Shown here: positions 8,214-17,751 of the stretch, in pieces
Position numbering within the stretch: the first letter of the stretch is position 1
Layout: the number at the start of each line of letters is the position of its first letter
Made by a program: the position numbers and the translations under genes
The notes under the pieces: generated by a model
What the model saw: only the letters and a program-made list of their open reading frames with translations
The model's database searches: none
Told to the model about the DNA's origin: nothing
From: a virus
Virus record (IMG/VR): IMGVR_UViG_3300013126_000313
Location: 1-20,369 of that record
Length of the DNA: 20,369 nt
Reading direction: 5' to 3' (one strand)

Positions 8214-9118
8214 TATTGAATAATACTATTGAAGTTTTTACTAAAGTCGATGTTATCACCTCTATTTTGACGAACTTCATAAAGAAGGTTGTTGAACTCA
8301 TCACGTACTTCAAACAAGTTGTACTGTTGGAAGATGTTGTTATTTGTATCGTAAAGAGTGTATATACCGTCTTCAATACTCTTAGTCTGATTACCGTAAA
8401 GAGCGATTGCAAGAGTATCAATGTCGTACTGAGCCATTTCAATCTCAACAGTAACAGGATTGAAGTATGTGTTTGTAATAATAATATTCTGATTCGGTTG
8501 ACCTATGAATGGAGTTGCCGATGGTTTGTTAGACGGAGCACTTGAAGGTGATAAAGTACAAAACAATAAATCACTTCCTGACTCAACATATCTATATCTA
8601 ATTTGTTTTTGTTGGGTGTTTACCAAGTTTGTTGTTACGGGTTCACAGTAGAATGAAGATGTAATAATTCTAAAAAAGTTTGGAATCTTAGAACCATCTT
8701 CATTAAGATATTCAACTCTGAAACCAACAAGACCTTGGTTCACAAATTTGTTTCTGTATTGTGGGTCAACATTATTCAAGTCAATGATGATACCTTTTAC
8801 GTTTGGTAACGCAGATAGAATACCACAGTCTGTAATGTTTGTTCTTATCTCAGCGGGTCTAATGTACAAGGTGTAAATTCCAAGTGCATTAAATTCAGAT
8901 GCCGGTAATTGTAGATTATATAGACCCCCTAAAATTTCATTTACGTTACCACCCGTTTCATTGTTATTGAAATATGGTGTTAGTAATGAGGCTGCGTCTA
9001 ATTTCTTTAAGACGAAATTTTGGGTCACATCTCTACTTGGTGTGTAATTCATGATTATCTCCACATCTTCGGGAGACATGTCAGCGGGTCTTGTAATTCC
9101 GTAGGTTCCGAGTGCCAT
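8213..9118 (-). CDS. Unrecognised baseplate-operon protein, 301 aa
   Basis: I choose the ATG at 9118 (MALGTYGITRPADMSPEDVE). It follows the upstream stop by four bases and has an A-rich lead (TAAGAAAATG). A longer frame from a TTG at 9169 would overlap the upstream gene by 47 bases and is less likely. The protein is soluble, with no signal peptide, membrane segment or low-complexity linker. It begins with an acidic helical stretch (PEDVEIIMNYTPSRD), then a beta-rich middle, and ends with YNLFEVRDEFNNLLYEVRQN. I recognise no family. Its stop overlaps the start of the tail-protein-I-like gene (TAATG), so the two products are probably made together. A baseplate-wedge accessory role, comparable to T4 gp8 or gp53, is a guess from position. 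Confidence 0.6.
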   Translation of the reverse strand: MALGTYGITRPADMSPEDVEIIMNYTPSRDVTQNFVLKKLDAASLLTPYFNNNETGGNVNEILGGLYNLQLPASEFNALGIYTLYIRPAEIRTNITDCGILSALPNVKGIIIDLNNVDPQYRNKFVNQGLVGFRVEYLNEDGSKIPNFFRIITSSFYCEPVTTNLVNTQQKQIRYRYVESGSDLLFCTLSPSSAPSNKPSATPFIGQPNQNIIITNTYFNPVTVEIEMAQYDIDTLAIALYGNQTKSIEDGIYTLYDTNNNIFQQYNLFEVRDEFNNLLYEVRQNRGDNIDFSKNFNSIIQ

Positions 9119-9122
9119 TTTC

Positions 9123-10208
9123 TTATATTGTTGTATTAATCTTGAAGAAGCCGTAGCCGTATCGAGCAAGGTCTCCTAAGTTATCGACCTCTCCAAGTCG
9201 TTGTAATCCTTCGAAAGCCGAAATCTTACCCCTATCAATAAATATTTCAGTTTGGATTTCTGGAGAAGAAACTATATCAAGTAAAACTTCTTGTTTTGTA
9301 ATTGCACTTGCAACGATATCATTAGAAGTCAAACCTGATGATTGGCTAAAGAATACTGTGGACCCATCAGGGTAATCATAATAGTCCACACCATTTATTG
9401 TGTATGCAGTATATGACGTACTCATTTCATTAATGACACCAAATACTTGCCCATTTTTGAATATAGGAACGTTAGTTGCATACTTTATTGAACCATAATT
9501 TTTTAGGTCCGTAATTTGTGACTTGGTAAATCCTGATACCGTAAATGGTACCGTAGTCCAAGTACTTGATACTTGAGCTTCAACAGTATTTTCAGAATCA
9601 CCCGTAAAAATAAAATTGGCATTAATTGGTATACCTGACCAGTTTCCACCACTCTGTGTGAAAGTACAAGTCCCTTGTGGGTTTGGAATTGTTGCTCCTG
9701 TTACCGGAACAGGTAATGTCTTTGTAACTTGAGTTGTCCCCCACGGATTGTTTTGAGTGAGGCTTATTTCAAAATCACCCGCATATGAATAAGTGTGTGA
9801 TAAAAACTGAGGTGCAGTTTCATTCAAGACCTGAACGGGTGAACCATCCCCCCAATTTAGAATGTAATTTGATAAAGATAGAAACTTTCTGAATTCAATA
9901 TCAGATGTATTATAAACTAAAACAGTGTACGGTGAACCTGTGGATGCTGAAAATATAAAATTATTAACAACCTCTTTCTGTAAAATAAATCCATCAAAAG
10001 GTGTGTAAAATCCTAAATCATTGAAACTGTTTTGAAATATCACATCTATTGTTAAACCCGTCAACAAACTACTTCCATTTGTACCCCCCGACAAAATACT
10101 TGTCATTGCAGAATAAACCCCAAAAGTATTTGTCTGATATGTTTCAGAAATGATATCAGTACTCAACACCTCAGGTGATATTCTTATCTTGTAAATTTCA
10201 CTATTCAT
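9123..10208 (-). CDS. PKD-domain baseplate-operon protein, 361 aa
   Basis: Residues about 110-166 carry a PKD-type Ig-like fold: YILNWGDGSP (WGDG at 119-122), then SHTYSYAGDFEISLTQ (HTY at 138-140) and a VTKTL strand. Known: PKD domains are common in surface and adhesion proteins, especially in Bacteroidota, and mediate protein or carbohydrate contacts. The N-terminal 100 residues and residues 170-310 are beta-rich and unrecognised. The C-terminus has a distinct charged helical motif, RGKISAFEGLQRLGEVDNL, followed by GDLARYGYGFFKI, which looks like an anchor or docking segment. Its start overlaps the upstream stop (TAATG) and the next gene starts within four bases. It is probably a baseplate-attached structural protein; the exact role is unknown. 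Confidence 0.65.
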   Translation of the reverse strand: MNSEIYKIRISPEVLSTDIISETYQTNTFGVYSAMTSILSGGTNGSSLLTGLTIDVIFQNSFNDLGFYTPFDGFILQKEVVNNFIFSASTGSPYTVLVYNTSDIEFRKFLSLSNYILNWGDGSPVQVLNETAPQFLSHTYSYAGDFEISLTQNNPWGTTQVTKTLPVPVTGATIPNPQGTCTFTQSGGNWSGIPINANFIFTGDSENTVEAQVSSTWTTVPFTVSGFTKSQITDLKNYGSIKYATNVPIFKNGQVFGVINEMSTSYTAYTINGVDYYDYPDGSTVFFSQSSGLTSNDIVASAITKQEVLLDIVSSPEIQTEIFIDRGKISAFEGLQRLGEVDNLGDLARYGYGFFKINTTI

Positions 10209-11011
10209 TAGGGGTTAATATATTCATACCATTTTATGGGGTTACCCTGTGTTCCAATTCTAACACCATTCTGTGTTGTTACTATATATTCATAATTAGC
10301 GTAATCTATATCAACCACGTAATAAAAATATTTAGATTTATCAAAGTTAAATGTCTGTGGAACATTACTCTGCGGTTCATTCATCATTCTTATAAATTCA
10401 CCGGTCTTGGCATTAAAGAATTTAGCTGACATATAAAATCTTGTCGTATCAACATATGTTGGGTTTTTCAACCAATAAACAAAATAACCTTCTTTATCAC
10501 CCACATAATCAAGTGTATAAGATGGTTTATTAATGTTGATGTTTTGTACTGTTAGACCCGTTCCTAATAAAGCACCTTGTTCATTACCCTGTTGTGTCGG
10601 TATGATAATAGTTGCCATAATTTTTTGGTCTTCACTACGAGGTGTATCATATAAATCAACCTTGAAGAAACTTCTTTGGAACGCCGCTGAAAAATAATAA
10701 ATTTCAGCAACAGTAAATGACTCACCAGTATAACTACAAACCCAATCAGTTGAAGTCGCTGCGGTTACTTGATATAGTGGAGGTAAAAAATAAAACTCAT
10801 AGTTGGTTGATGTAAGCCCACCACTATAAGGTACGTGTCCATATCTTGTGACTTCAAAATCCTCTGTCGGATTTATGATTTTTTCTAATACGTCAGCCTC
10901 GTATTCGTCCAATCCATCACTTCTACCAGCATTATCCCAAGTAAGTTCAATTGGAATGTTTACTTGTTTGTCTTTGATTATGCTCGGTAATCTAAATTTA
11001 TTCACATCCAT
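10208..11011 (-). CDS. Unrecognised baseplate-operon protein, 267 aa
   Basis: The ATG at 11011 (MDVNKFRLPSIIKDKQVNIP) lies 14 bases inside the 3' end of the 575-aa gene, in another frame. The stop overlaps the next start (TAATG). The sequence is beta-rich and aromatic (many Tyr/Phe), with no signal peptide, membrane segment or repeats. It begins with a short Lys/Ile-rich stretch and a helix (LDEYEADVLEKIINPTEDFE), then appears to be all beta, ending GTQGNPIKWYEYINP. I recognise no family. The overlaps show it is co-translated with its neighbours, so it is probably a virion or baseplate component. Confidence 0.6.
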   Translation of the reverse strand: MDVNKFRLPSIIKDKQVNIPIELTWDNAGRSDGLDEYEADVLEKIINPTEDFEVTRYGHVPYSGGLTSTNYEFYFLPPLYQVTAATSTDWVCSYTGESFTVAEIYYFSAAFQRSFFKVDLYDTPRSEDQKIMATIIIPTQQGNEQGALLGTGLTVQNININKPSYTLDYVGDKEGYFVYWLKNPTYVDTTRFYMSAKFFNAKTGEFIRMMNEPQSNVPQTFNFDKSKYFYYVVDIDYANYEYIVTTQNGVRIGTQGNPIKWYEYINP

Positions 11012-12725
11012 CGATGAAAGGGTCTACAATATAATCAACCAAAGGTCTGTTTATGTTTCTATAGAACGATGTTGGAACTTGTAGAAACAGTATATCACTA
11101 AATGGGTAGTGAGCATCATTTAAAAACGGCGAGTCAACACCGACTCCTTCAGTATCAATATACCCATAAGGATATAAGTCTCTCCATCTCCATTGTCTTT
11201 CAGTTTCCGAATAAAACGCCCAATCAGGAATAAAATCTACTGTGTCTTTGTCACCAACTTCAATATATGTTGAAAACGCTCTAATCGGTACCGAAAAATG
11301 TGGTTGATAATAATAACCTGACTCCAAATTTATTGGTGAAGAATTATTGAAAATTAAAGGATTGTATGAAAACTTGTGGGTCATTTTTGATAGGACCGTT
11401 TCTTCCATTGAAAAGTCGTTCCACTCACAAAAATCACCCGATATTATATCACCAATATTTAAAGACTGATTATAATAGAAAGTTTTACCTGAAAAATTAT
11501 AAAAGTCAGTTCTTAAACCTAAATCTTTATTTGTGGGACTAGAACTATCCCACCAAATATCGTCTTCACCGTCAAGGAAATTCATGTCCCAACCAATCAA
11601 TAAACCCGGATACCCATTAGCATATGGTTTATTGAAGTATCCCATATAACCTTTTTCGATTATTGTTATAAAAAGTTCAGATAATGGTCTTCCTTGGTTG
11701 TCTAATAGTAACGATGTATCAATATCTTTTGTTATTGTAAATCCACATGTTTGACTTCCATCTTTAACTGAAATACGTGAAACACCGTTAGGTGTTAAAG
11801 CAGAATATTCAAGTTGTTTTTTATTACTAAAGGCGTTATTCTCAAAACCAAGTTTTGTTAAATCATAATCCGACTCTGAAGATATTATTTTATGTCGTCT
11901 TACATAATATTGTGATGTGGTTTCACCAGTATTATTAATATCTAAAACTCTTTTAAATGTACCTGTAATGTTATTGGTTAAGGCAGTATATCCAATATTG
12001 TAGATTGAGAATATTTTTTCATCCGAACCAAAATATTGGTCACCTAAAGATTCAACTTGAAAATAGTTTGTACCGTTAGATGTTATAGATAATTCCACAA
12101 ACTCCCCAACTTGTAAGTTGTGAGGTACTCCACAATAAAAAGTAACCAATGACTTACCGTCGGGGTTTGTGTTCTGTATAACAAATGGAACACCATCACC
12201 CGCTTGGAAATATGTGACAGCAGAAAACTGAGTATTTTCATATCTCATTTGTTGTTGACTGTCCCCACTTACAGGATATGAAACATAAATGTTCCAATTG
12301 TATGTTGATGCACTTTTATTATAAAATGGTATGTGACCAGGAATTCCCGTAGTTCTGTAAAATGTAAACTCATCAAATTGAACGTATCCTTTCCACGCAT
12401 TTATTTGTGGTGGATTTTGATTCGCATTAATTGTTTTTGCCTCTACACCGTTGATGTAAAATAGATTATTTCCAAACGGAACATACGAAGTAAACCCACT
12501 AATACCATTATCAAAAATGTTAACAATTTTCCCTCCAATTCTAAAATTGTTGCTTGACTGTCTTTCTTCTTCAAACTGACTTGTTTGTGATAAATAAACA
12601 TTCCTATCACCTTCAATGATTTCCCTTTCTTGAGCTTCAAGTGGAACTTGAATCAAGTAATCTTGTTCAGGTGCACCTTTGAACCTATCTTGATTTCTTA
12701 AAATTCTAACTTCACCTAAACTCAT
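10998..12725 (-). CDS. Unrecognised large baseplate-operon protein, 575 aa
   Basis: The ATG at 12725 overlaps the stop of the 1652-aa gene (ATGA). It is one of the few genes here with a plausible Shine-Dalgarno: GAGGA lies about seven bases upstream. The protein starts with a charged segment (MSLGEVRILRNQDRFKGAPE), then a Glu/Arg-rich helix around residues 30-57, followed by a long beta-rich, Tyr/Phe/Asn/Gly-rich body. The C-terminus is acidic and ends FIDGCE. There is no signal peptide, membrane segment or recognised catalytic motif. Composition and position fit a structural protein of the baseplate periphery, but I recognise no family. The 14-base overlap with the next gene suggests coupled translation. 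Confidence 0.6.
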   Translation of the reverse strand: MSLGEVRILRNQDRFKGAPEQDYLIQVPLEAQEREIIEGDRNVYLSQTSQFEEERQSSNNFRIGGKIVNIFDNGISGFTSYVPFGNNLFYINGVEAKTINANQNPPQINAWKGYVQFDEFTFYRTTGIPGHIPFYNKSASTYNWNIYVSYPVSGDSQQQMRYENTQFSAVTYFQAGDGVPFVIQNTNPDGKSLVTFYCGVPHNLQVGEFVELSITSNGTNYFQVESLGDQYFGSDEKIFSIYNIGYTALTNNITGTFKRVLDINNTGETTSQYYVRRHKIISSESDYDLTKLGFENNAFSNKKQLEYSALTPNGVSRISVKDGSQTCGFTITKDIDTSLLLDNQGRPLSELFITIIEKGYMGYFNKPYANGYPGLLIGWDMNFLDGEDDIWWDSSSPTNKDLGLRTDFYNFSGKTFYYNQSLNIGDIISGDFCEWNDFSMEETVLSKMTHKFSYNPLIFNNSSPINLESGYYYQPHFSVPIRAFSTYIEVGDKDTVDFIPDWAFYSETERQWRWRDLYPYGYIDTEGVGVDSPFLNDAHYPFSDILFLQVPTSFYRNINRPLVDYIVDPFIDGCE

Positions 12726-15700
12726 AGTATTTCCTCATTGAATATATATTTGTTTATGTACTTATTCATTGCAGATTTACCGACTCTAAGACCAAAATAA
12801 AAATGATAAGGTGACCCAACCCCAACAATTGGTGGTGGTGGATTTATTGTACCGTTTGGTGTAATTGTGGGATTTATACCACCAGTTGATGACGAATTAT
12901 AGATATATCCAGGTCTTTCAAATGTTGGTGTAACCACACTCGAAGGGAATGTTGGTTGTCCTGATGCGGGATTACTACCAAGTAATCTATCTACCGATTG
13001 ATACTTGTAAGTGTAAATCTGTGACGGTACACTATTTTTTATCTGCCAATCATTTATTTGAGAACCGAAGATTAAGTTACCATTATTTTGAATCTGCCAT
13101 GGCCAATATGGTACTTGTTGGTCTTCAAAACCATAATAATTAGTCAAATAAATTATAGTATTATCTTCAAATGTTGTTCTACCTGGGGTAATTAAATCTC
13201 TATTTTGTGTATTTGCCGAAAAGAATACACCCAACACAGGACCTTGGCCTGTTTGATAATATTTTATCTGACTTTGTGAGTAGTTATCACCCAAATATGG
13301 TGTAACTCCAAATTCAGAATTTATACTTAATAATTGAGTAATGTCACCATCTAATCTTTGTTTAGGTCTTGAGAATAACTGACCAATAGATGAATCACCC
13401 GCATTTAAAACTTGTTCCCAAAAATTAGCATCCGCCAATCTACTAATAACAAACAACTGTAAAATATCTGAAGTGTCATTGTACGATGTTGTTGGAATTT
13501 TATTAATAATAAATCCTTCGTAATCTGGATTGAATGCAATCTCTCTAACAAATTGGTCTCTTGGCCCCAAATCAATTATAGTTGTTGGACTACCAAGTAA
13601 TCTTTTATTACTTGCATCGTACAATTCATCGTTAGCATTTAATGGTGGTAGTTTTCCTACAAAAGTACTTCCGTTGTACGGTGAACTACGATAGAAGAAT
13701 GAGTTATTAGTTTCTTTAAATACGATGGTATCTGTACAATATCTGTATGTTGTATCCGAATTAAATGTTGCCGCTGAAAAAGGTGCTAAATACAAAGTGT
13801 CTTTTTGGAATGAATACATGTACAGAGAACCGTTAATCCAGTTGTTAGTAAATGTTAATGAAATAACATTTCTACATAACGCAAACATCATTCTAAATCT
13901 TGTCCTCCATTCGAAGAAAGTTGTAATGTCTTTTCCGATAGTTGAGAATGCTGGTTTTTGTACTAAATAGTAACACCCACCATACATTTTTTTAATATCA
14001 TCTTGTTTATCAAAATAATAACAATCGTCCGTGTTTATTGCAACTCCAAAGTTTTCACCATCACCAGTATAACACTTAAGTGGTACCATCGACCCACAAC
14101 TAAATGTTTGAATGATGTTTGCAGCAACACTACCAGCATCTTCCAAGAAATCATCAGCAGCTTCATTAGAGTTATCACTACCAACATTATAAGTTGGTGT
14201 TACTTGTTCACTTAAACCACTATCTGTAATTGCATAAACCGCAAAGTTTTTATTTTGATGTAAAACAAATCTTCTATCATGAGTATCTGAAGTTGGTAAT
14301 CTATCAGACCTCATAATCATTCTTGTGGTGTTAGACATTGTAATTGTGTCTGTAGGGTATTGTGTGAAGTATGTTGGTGAGTAATAGAAATAATCGTTTC
14401 TACTTGGATTACCCGAACCACCATTACATAACATCATCGTACCACCTTCAATAATTTCATTGTTTTTATAACCATTTTTGAATCCTGTAGAGTTTGTAGA
14501 ATTGACCATCTTATTACCACTATTCTTTGTTGCCAAAGCACCACTTACAGTATTAAAATTACCGATTGAACCCGCAGTTCCTGAACCTACTTTAGGGTTA
14601 CTAGCGTCTAAACAGGAGTAATCCAAATGGTTTTTACTTATATATGATTGATAATTAGAACCAACAGTAAATGTGTAACTACCATAAAACAAATAACCAT
14701 TATTATTGGAACCGTTATTTGCCAATAAATTATGTCTTGTCAAAGTATAATTAACTGAATTATATTTTTGTACAGGAATATTCATTTTGTAATTTCCTCT
14801 GACTGTAGGACCCGTACCAAAAGATTTACCATATAGCGGTGATAAATCAAAAATAGTATCTTGTCTGTCAGTATACATGTCAACACCTCTAACTAAGAAA
14901 ACCACAATATGACTATTATATTCAGTATTCAGTTGGAAGTTTGGCACATTGTATTTGAACTTTTCCGTACCTGAAGAATCCGGGTAATCATCAGGATTGT
15001 CTCCACCACCTTTAGAAACTCTTTGATATCCAAATATGAAACGATTTATGAGTTTGTCGTTACCAAAACCATATGTTGACGGTATGTTTGACACACCAGC
15101 AATTTGGACATAATCTTGTATTGTAGATGCCGTAATTACTTGATAGTATTCTACGTCTGACGGATAAAGATATTTGTTCTTTAATTCATTTGTTGAACCT
15201 GTAATCTCATAAACAGTAGCACTATTAGTACTCAAGTTTGACGGATTCATATAATTTACAGTAGCATAATAAGTAGTACTGGTGATTGAAGTACCCGTTG
15301 TTCCACCACTTATGTTAGGGTCCGATGAGTTTGCTGTGTTTTGGAAAGAAATTACTCTACCCGCTTGAAGAGCATCTTGACTGTTAGGGTCACACAATAA
15401 AACCAAAACATTATCATAGTGAAATTTACCAGTGTTTAAAGATGACGATGGGTTAACACTTACTTTTACTTTGTTTTGTGCACTATCGGCGTGATATTTA
15501 GCCTTAACATTAAACAAGTTCATTCTTTCAGACAATGACAAATCCCACGACCATGTTTTGTAATTCGTGTAAGGATTACCATCATCATTGTTATCATCCA
15601 TAAACGGTGATTTAGTCCAAACTGAATTATCAACACCGTTGTCAAAACCAGACATTGTAGATTGGAATCCATAAACATATTTTGATTGCCAAGAAGTATC

Positions 15701-17680
15701 TACTTCATCACCATTCAATCCTATCACTTGTTCAAAAAACAAATAGTCAGTTGAGTTTACTAATAAACTATTATTTGGTGATGGTGTTGTATCATTTTGA
15801 GTTATTACGTCACGACTTTCACAGTTACACATATCACAGTCAGGATACGACATATTAGGTAATGGGATTGCCGTTAATGGACATGTTTCACTAATATTAA
15901 CTAACTGCCATTTTGGACAATTTAATTTTAATAACCCAAATGATAATGCCTTTACTACATTACAAATAATAATTAAAGCACTTAATATTACAGTACCTAC
16001 AACATTAATAACAACCCTTAAAATTGGCCAAAGAATACAGATAATATTTGATAAAAATATTAATGTTATAATTGTAGGAACTAAAGTGGTTAGTAAAATG
16101 TTGAATAGAAAGTATATTAAATCAAAATTTCTTACTCCATCGTTTACGGGAAACTTATTATTTTCAGACTCACAACTTCTGTCAAGAATTTCCTTTATAC
16201 CTAAAAATCTTGCCCTACCACTACCTTTTCTATAATCTTCAATAAATTGTGAAGTTGTATAAACTTTGTTATACTTCATTAAATAGAAAAAATCTTCACA
16301 ATTAATAGCGGCTTGTTTGTCCGAATAGTCATCCCAGTCTAAAGAGAATGCGTAGCTTTTTTGAAACTGTTGCCAATTTGTGTTACCCGTATAATTTGGG
16401 TCGTAGTATGGACTATTACTATCCGCATATTGTGCTGGGTCAACACCAGGGTTTGTTGTTGTTGTTCCCGTCCAACCATATTCTCTAATGTTTGGTACTA
16501 AAAAGTTCGCTCTCTGTATTTCACCTTGGATAGGTATAAGTGTCGTACCATCCCTTAGAGGACCATTTTGTTGTGATTGATATTTTATCTTAAATCTATA
16601 CTTACCTTTTGTTGGAATACCGATTCTTGGGTCTCGTGAATAAACAATTTCACCATATTCATTTGTGACTACATAATCTAAATTCATCGGTACGTCACAC
16701 ACAAATGTACCATCATCATCAATCACTTTACCTCCATTGGCCAATCTAAACTGTTCAAGGATTGGGTTGCCGTTTTCATCGGTACTTACAGTTTGTCTAA
16801 TAGCTAAAACTTCACCGGAACCTGTGACCATACCGCAGAGGTCACCTTGTTCTGTTTTTGGTTTACAATTTTTCTTCAACATTTGAGCGTCTTGTGAGCT
16901 CATTATTGAACCCATGAATACCGCTGTTGGTTGAATCTCAATACCCAATTCTCTTAAATCAAAATCCGCACGAGTAATTCCAATACTACATTGTGAACCA
17001 TCACCCCAAAAAGATGTTACATTGATATCTTTTTTTGCATTAATAATTTGAGGAAGCGAATCTAAATCTTCTGAGGCTCTAAATTGTACACCATCAAATT
17101 GTTCTGCAGTTGCAAGACCCATTCTAATCAAGTCTGCAGGTCTTAGAGAGAACTCACCTATGTTGGAAAGGTCCAAGTCCATTGTAAGTGTTTGTATACC
17201 CAAAGGAACCCCTACAATCATGAAGTCACCCGACTCGTTTGTCTTAACAGTATACTTGTAATATTTTTCGTATATTTCAAGTACCTCACTACGTGTTAAT
17301 AAGTCTTCACGTGTCGGGAAGGTACCCGTTGGAGTATGTCCCCCGTATTCTTGATTGTATGGTAATAAATTATATCTATACCCATCTTCATTCTTTTCGG
17401 CTGGGCTTTTATATGGGTAAAGAGCGGTTATTACAGGGTTTAATAAGTCCTCGTCATCAACAGGTACAAACACAGAAACCCTTACATTTGGTACACCAAA
17501 TCCACCGTTAGCAACAACACGACCAACAACCACACCATAGTCAGCACAAAAACGAGTATAGACATCACCCTGAGTAAGTTTCATTGATAAGATTTCCAAA
17601 AAGTCGAAATCTTGTTCTACATTCAGTTGCAAAGTTTGGTCTACTCCTAATTGTGTACGTAATCTGTATGATTTAGGCAT
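12722..17680 (-). CDS. Giant baseplate-operon protein with N-terminal Ig/transthyretin-like domain, internal hydrophobic block and Cys cluster, 1652 aa
   Basis: This is the largest gene, placed directly after gp6. Residues about 50-172 look like a carboxypeptidase-regulatory/transthyretin-like beta-sandwich: VVGRVVANGGFGVPNVRVSV opens it, and NESGDFMIVGVPLGIQTLTM closes it after an insertion. A long hydrophobic block follows at residues 519-588 (FDLIYFLFNILLTTLVPTII and onward), long enough for two or three membrane-spanning helices. Then come Cys at 588 and 600 and a CDMCNC motif at 615-620. The remaining ~1000 residues are Asn/Ser/Thr/Tyr-rich, beta-type and not recognised; the C-terminus is basic (GKSAMNKYINKYIFNEEIL). 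There is no N-terminal signal. T4 has gp7 in this position, so a wedge scaffold role is possible, but the tail-protein-I signature is in another gene here. It is too far from a tape-measure pattern (no long coiled coils). Function unknown, virion component likely. Confidence 0.65.
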   Translation of the reverse strand: MPKSYRLRTQLGVDQTLQLNVEQDFDFLEILSMKLTQGDVYTRFCADYGVVVGRVVANGGFGVPNVRVSVFVPVDDEDLLNPVITALYPYKSPAEKNEDGYRYNLLPYNQEYGGHTPTGTFPTREDLLTRSEVLEIYEKYYKYTVKTNESGDFMIVGVPLGIQTLTMDLDLSNIGEFSLRPADLIRMGLATAEQFDGVQFRASEDLDSLPQIINAKKDINVTSFWGDGSQCSIGITRADFDLRELGIEIQPTAVFMGSIMSSQDAQMLKKNCKPKTEQGDLCGMVTGSGEVLAIRQTVSTDENGNPILEQFRLANGGKVIDDDGTFVCDVPMNLDYVVTNEYGEIVYSRDPRIGIPTKGKYRFKIKYQSQQNGPLRDGTTLIPIQGEIQRANFLVPNIREYGWTGTTTTNPGVDPAQYADSNSPYYDPNYTGNTNWQQFQKSYAFSLDWDDYSDKQAAINCEDFFYLMKYNKVYTTSQFIEDYRKGSGRARFLGIKEILDRSCESENNKFPVNDGVRNFDLIYFLFNILLTTLVPTIITLIFLSNIICILWPILRVVINVVGTVILSALIIICNVVKALSFGLLKLNCPKWQLVNISETCPLTAIPLPNMSYPDCDMCNCESRDVITQNDTTPSPNNSLLVNSTDYLFFEQVIGLNGDEVDTSWQSKYVYGFQSTMSGFDNGVDNSVWTKSPFMDDNNDDGNPYTNYKTWSWDLSLSERMNLFNVKAKYHADSAQNKVKVSVNPSSSLNTGKFHYDNVLVLLCDPNSQDALQAGRVISFQNTANSSDPNISGGTTGTSITSTTYYATVNYMNPSNLSTNSATVYEITGSTNELKNKYLYPSDVEYYQVITASTIQDYVQIAGVSNIPSTYGFGNDKLINRFIFGYQRVSKGGGDNPDDYPDSSGTEKFKYNVPNFQLNTEYNSHIVVFLVRGVDMYTDRQDTIFDLSPLYGKSFGTGPTVRGNYKMNIPVQKYNSVNYTLTRHNLLANNGSNNNGYLFYGSYTFTVGSNYQSYISKNHLDYSCLDASNPKVGSGTAGSIGNFNTVSGALATKNSGNKMVNSTNSTGFKNGYKNNEIIEGGTMMLCNGGSGNPSRNDYFYYSPTYFTQYPTDTITMSNTTRMIMRSDRLPTSDTHDRRFVLHQNKNFAVYAITDSGLSEQVTPTYNVGSDNSNEAADDFLEDAGSVAANIIQTFSCGSMVPLKCYTGDGENFGVAINTDDCYYFDKQDDIKKMYGGCYYLVQKPAFSTIGKDITTFFEWRTRFRMMFALCRNVISLTFTNNWINGSLYMYSFQKDTLYLAPFSAATFNSDTTYRYCTDTIVFKETNNSFFYRSSPYNGSTFVGKLPPLNANDELYDASNKRLLGSPTTIIDLGPRDQFVREIAFNPDYEGFIINKIPTTSYNDTSDILQLFVISRLADANFWEQVLNAGDSSIGQLFSRPKQRLDGDITQLLSINSEFGVTPYLGDNYSQSQIKYYQTGQGPVLGVFFSANTQNRDLITPGRTTFEDNTIIYLTNYYGFEDQQVPYWPWQIQNNGNLIFGSQINDWQIKNSVPSQIYTYKYQSVDRLLGSNPASGQPTFPSSVVTPTFERPGYIYNSSSTGGINPTITPNGTINPPPPIVGVGSPYHFYFGLRVGKSAMNKYINKYIFNEEIL
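15821..16126 (-). other. Sequence encoding the hydrophobic block and Cys cluster of the 1652-aa protein
   Basis: Codons 519-588 (bases 15917-16126) are almost all Ile, Leu, Val and Phe, broken by few polar residues (Arg555, Lys577). Codons 588-620 contain five Cys, including CDMCNC at bases 15821-15838. The reading frame is intact through the block. The plus strand there is unusually rich in A and T even for this genome. Confidence 0.75.
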
Positions 17681-17751
17681 ATAATATCTTTTTAGATAAA
17701 TAGTTATTCATCTATTTTCATAATAACTTAGTAAAACTCTATGTAAATGAA
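17681..17751 (-). other. 71-bp gap between gp6-like and 1652-aa genes with a small AT hairpin
   Basis: Bases 17698-17717 form an inverted repeat (AAATAG, eight-base loop, CTATTT). It has too few G-C pairs and no following T-run, so it is not a convincing terminator. A five-codon open frame (Met-Lys-Ile-Asp-Glu-stop) also lies here on the minus strand. I see no clear T4-late or Bacteroidota promoter. This may simply be a spacer with weak mRNA structure. Confidence 0.2.

Noticed and set aside
7354-8545. Open frames on the plus strand, such as 7354-7716 and 8156-8545
   Set aside because: They lie wholly antisense to well-supported minus-strand genes, have no family resemblance and no start context. 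They are chance open frames.
8213-9169. Longer start at TTG 9169 for the 301-aa protein
   Set aside because: It would overlap the upstream gene by 47 bases. The ATG at 9118 follows that stop by four bases and has the same A-rich lead and MAL start as the fibre gene at 868.
15917-16126. Hydrophobic block as a separate membrane protein such as a holin
   Set aside because: The reading frame is continuous on both sides for hundreds of codons, and no internal start with ribosome binding site or stop separates it.
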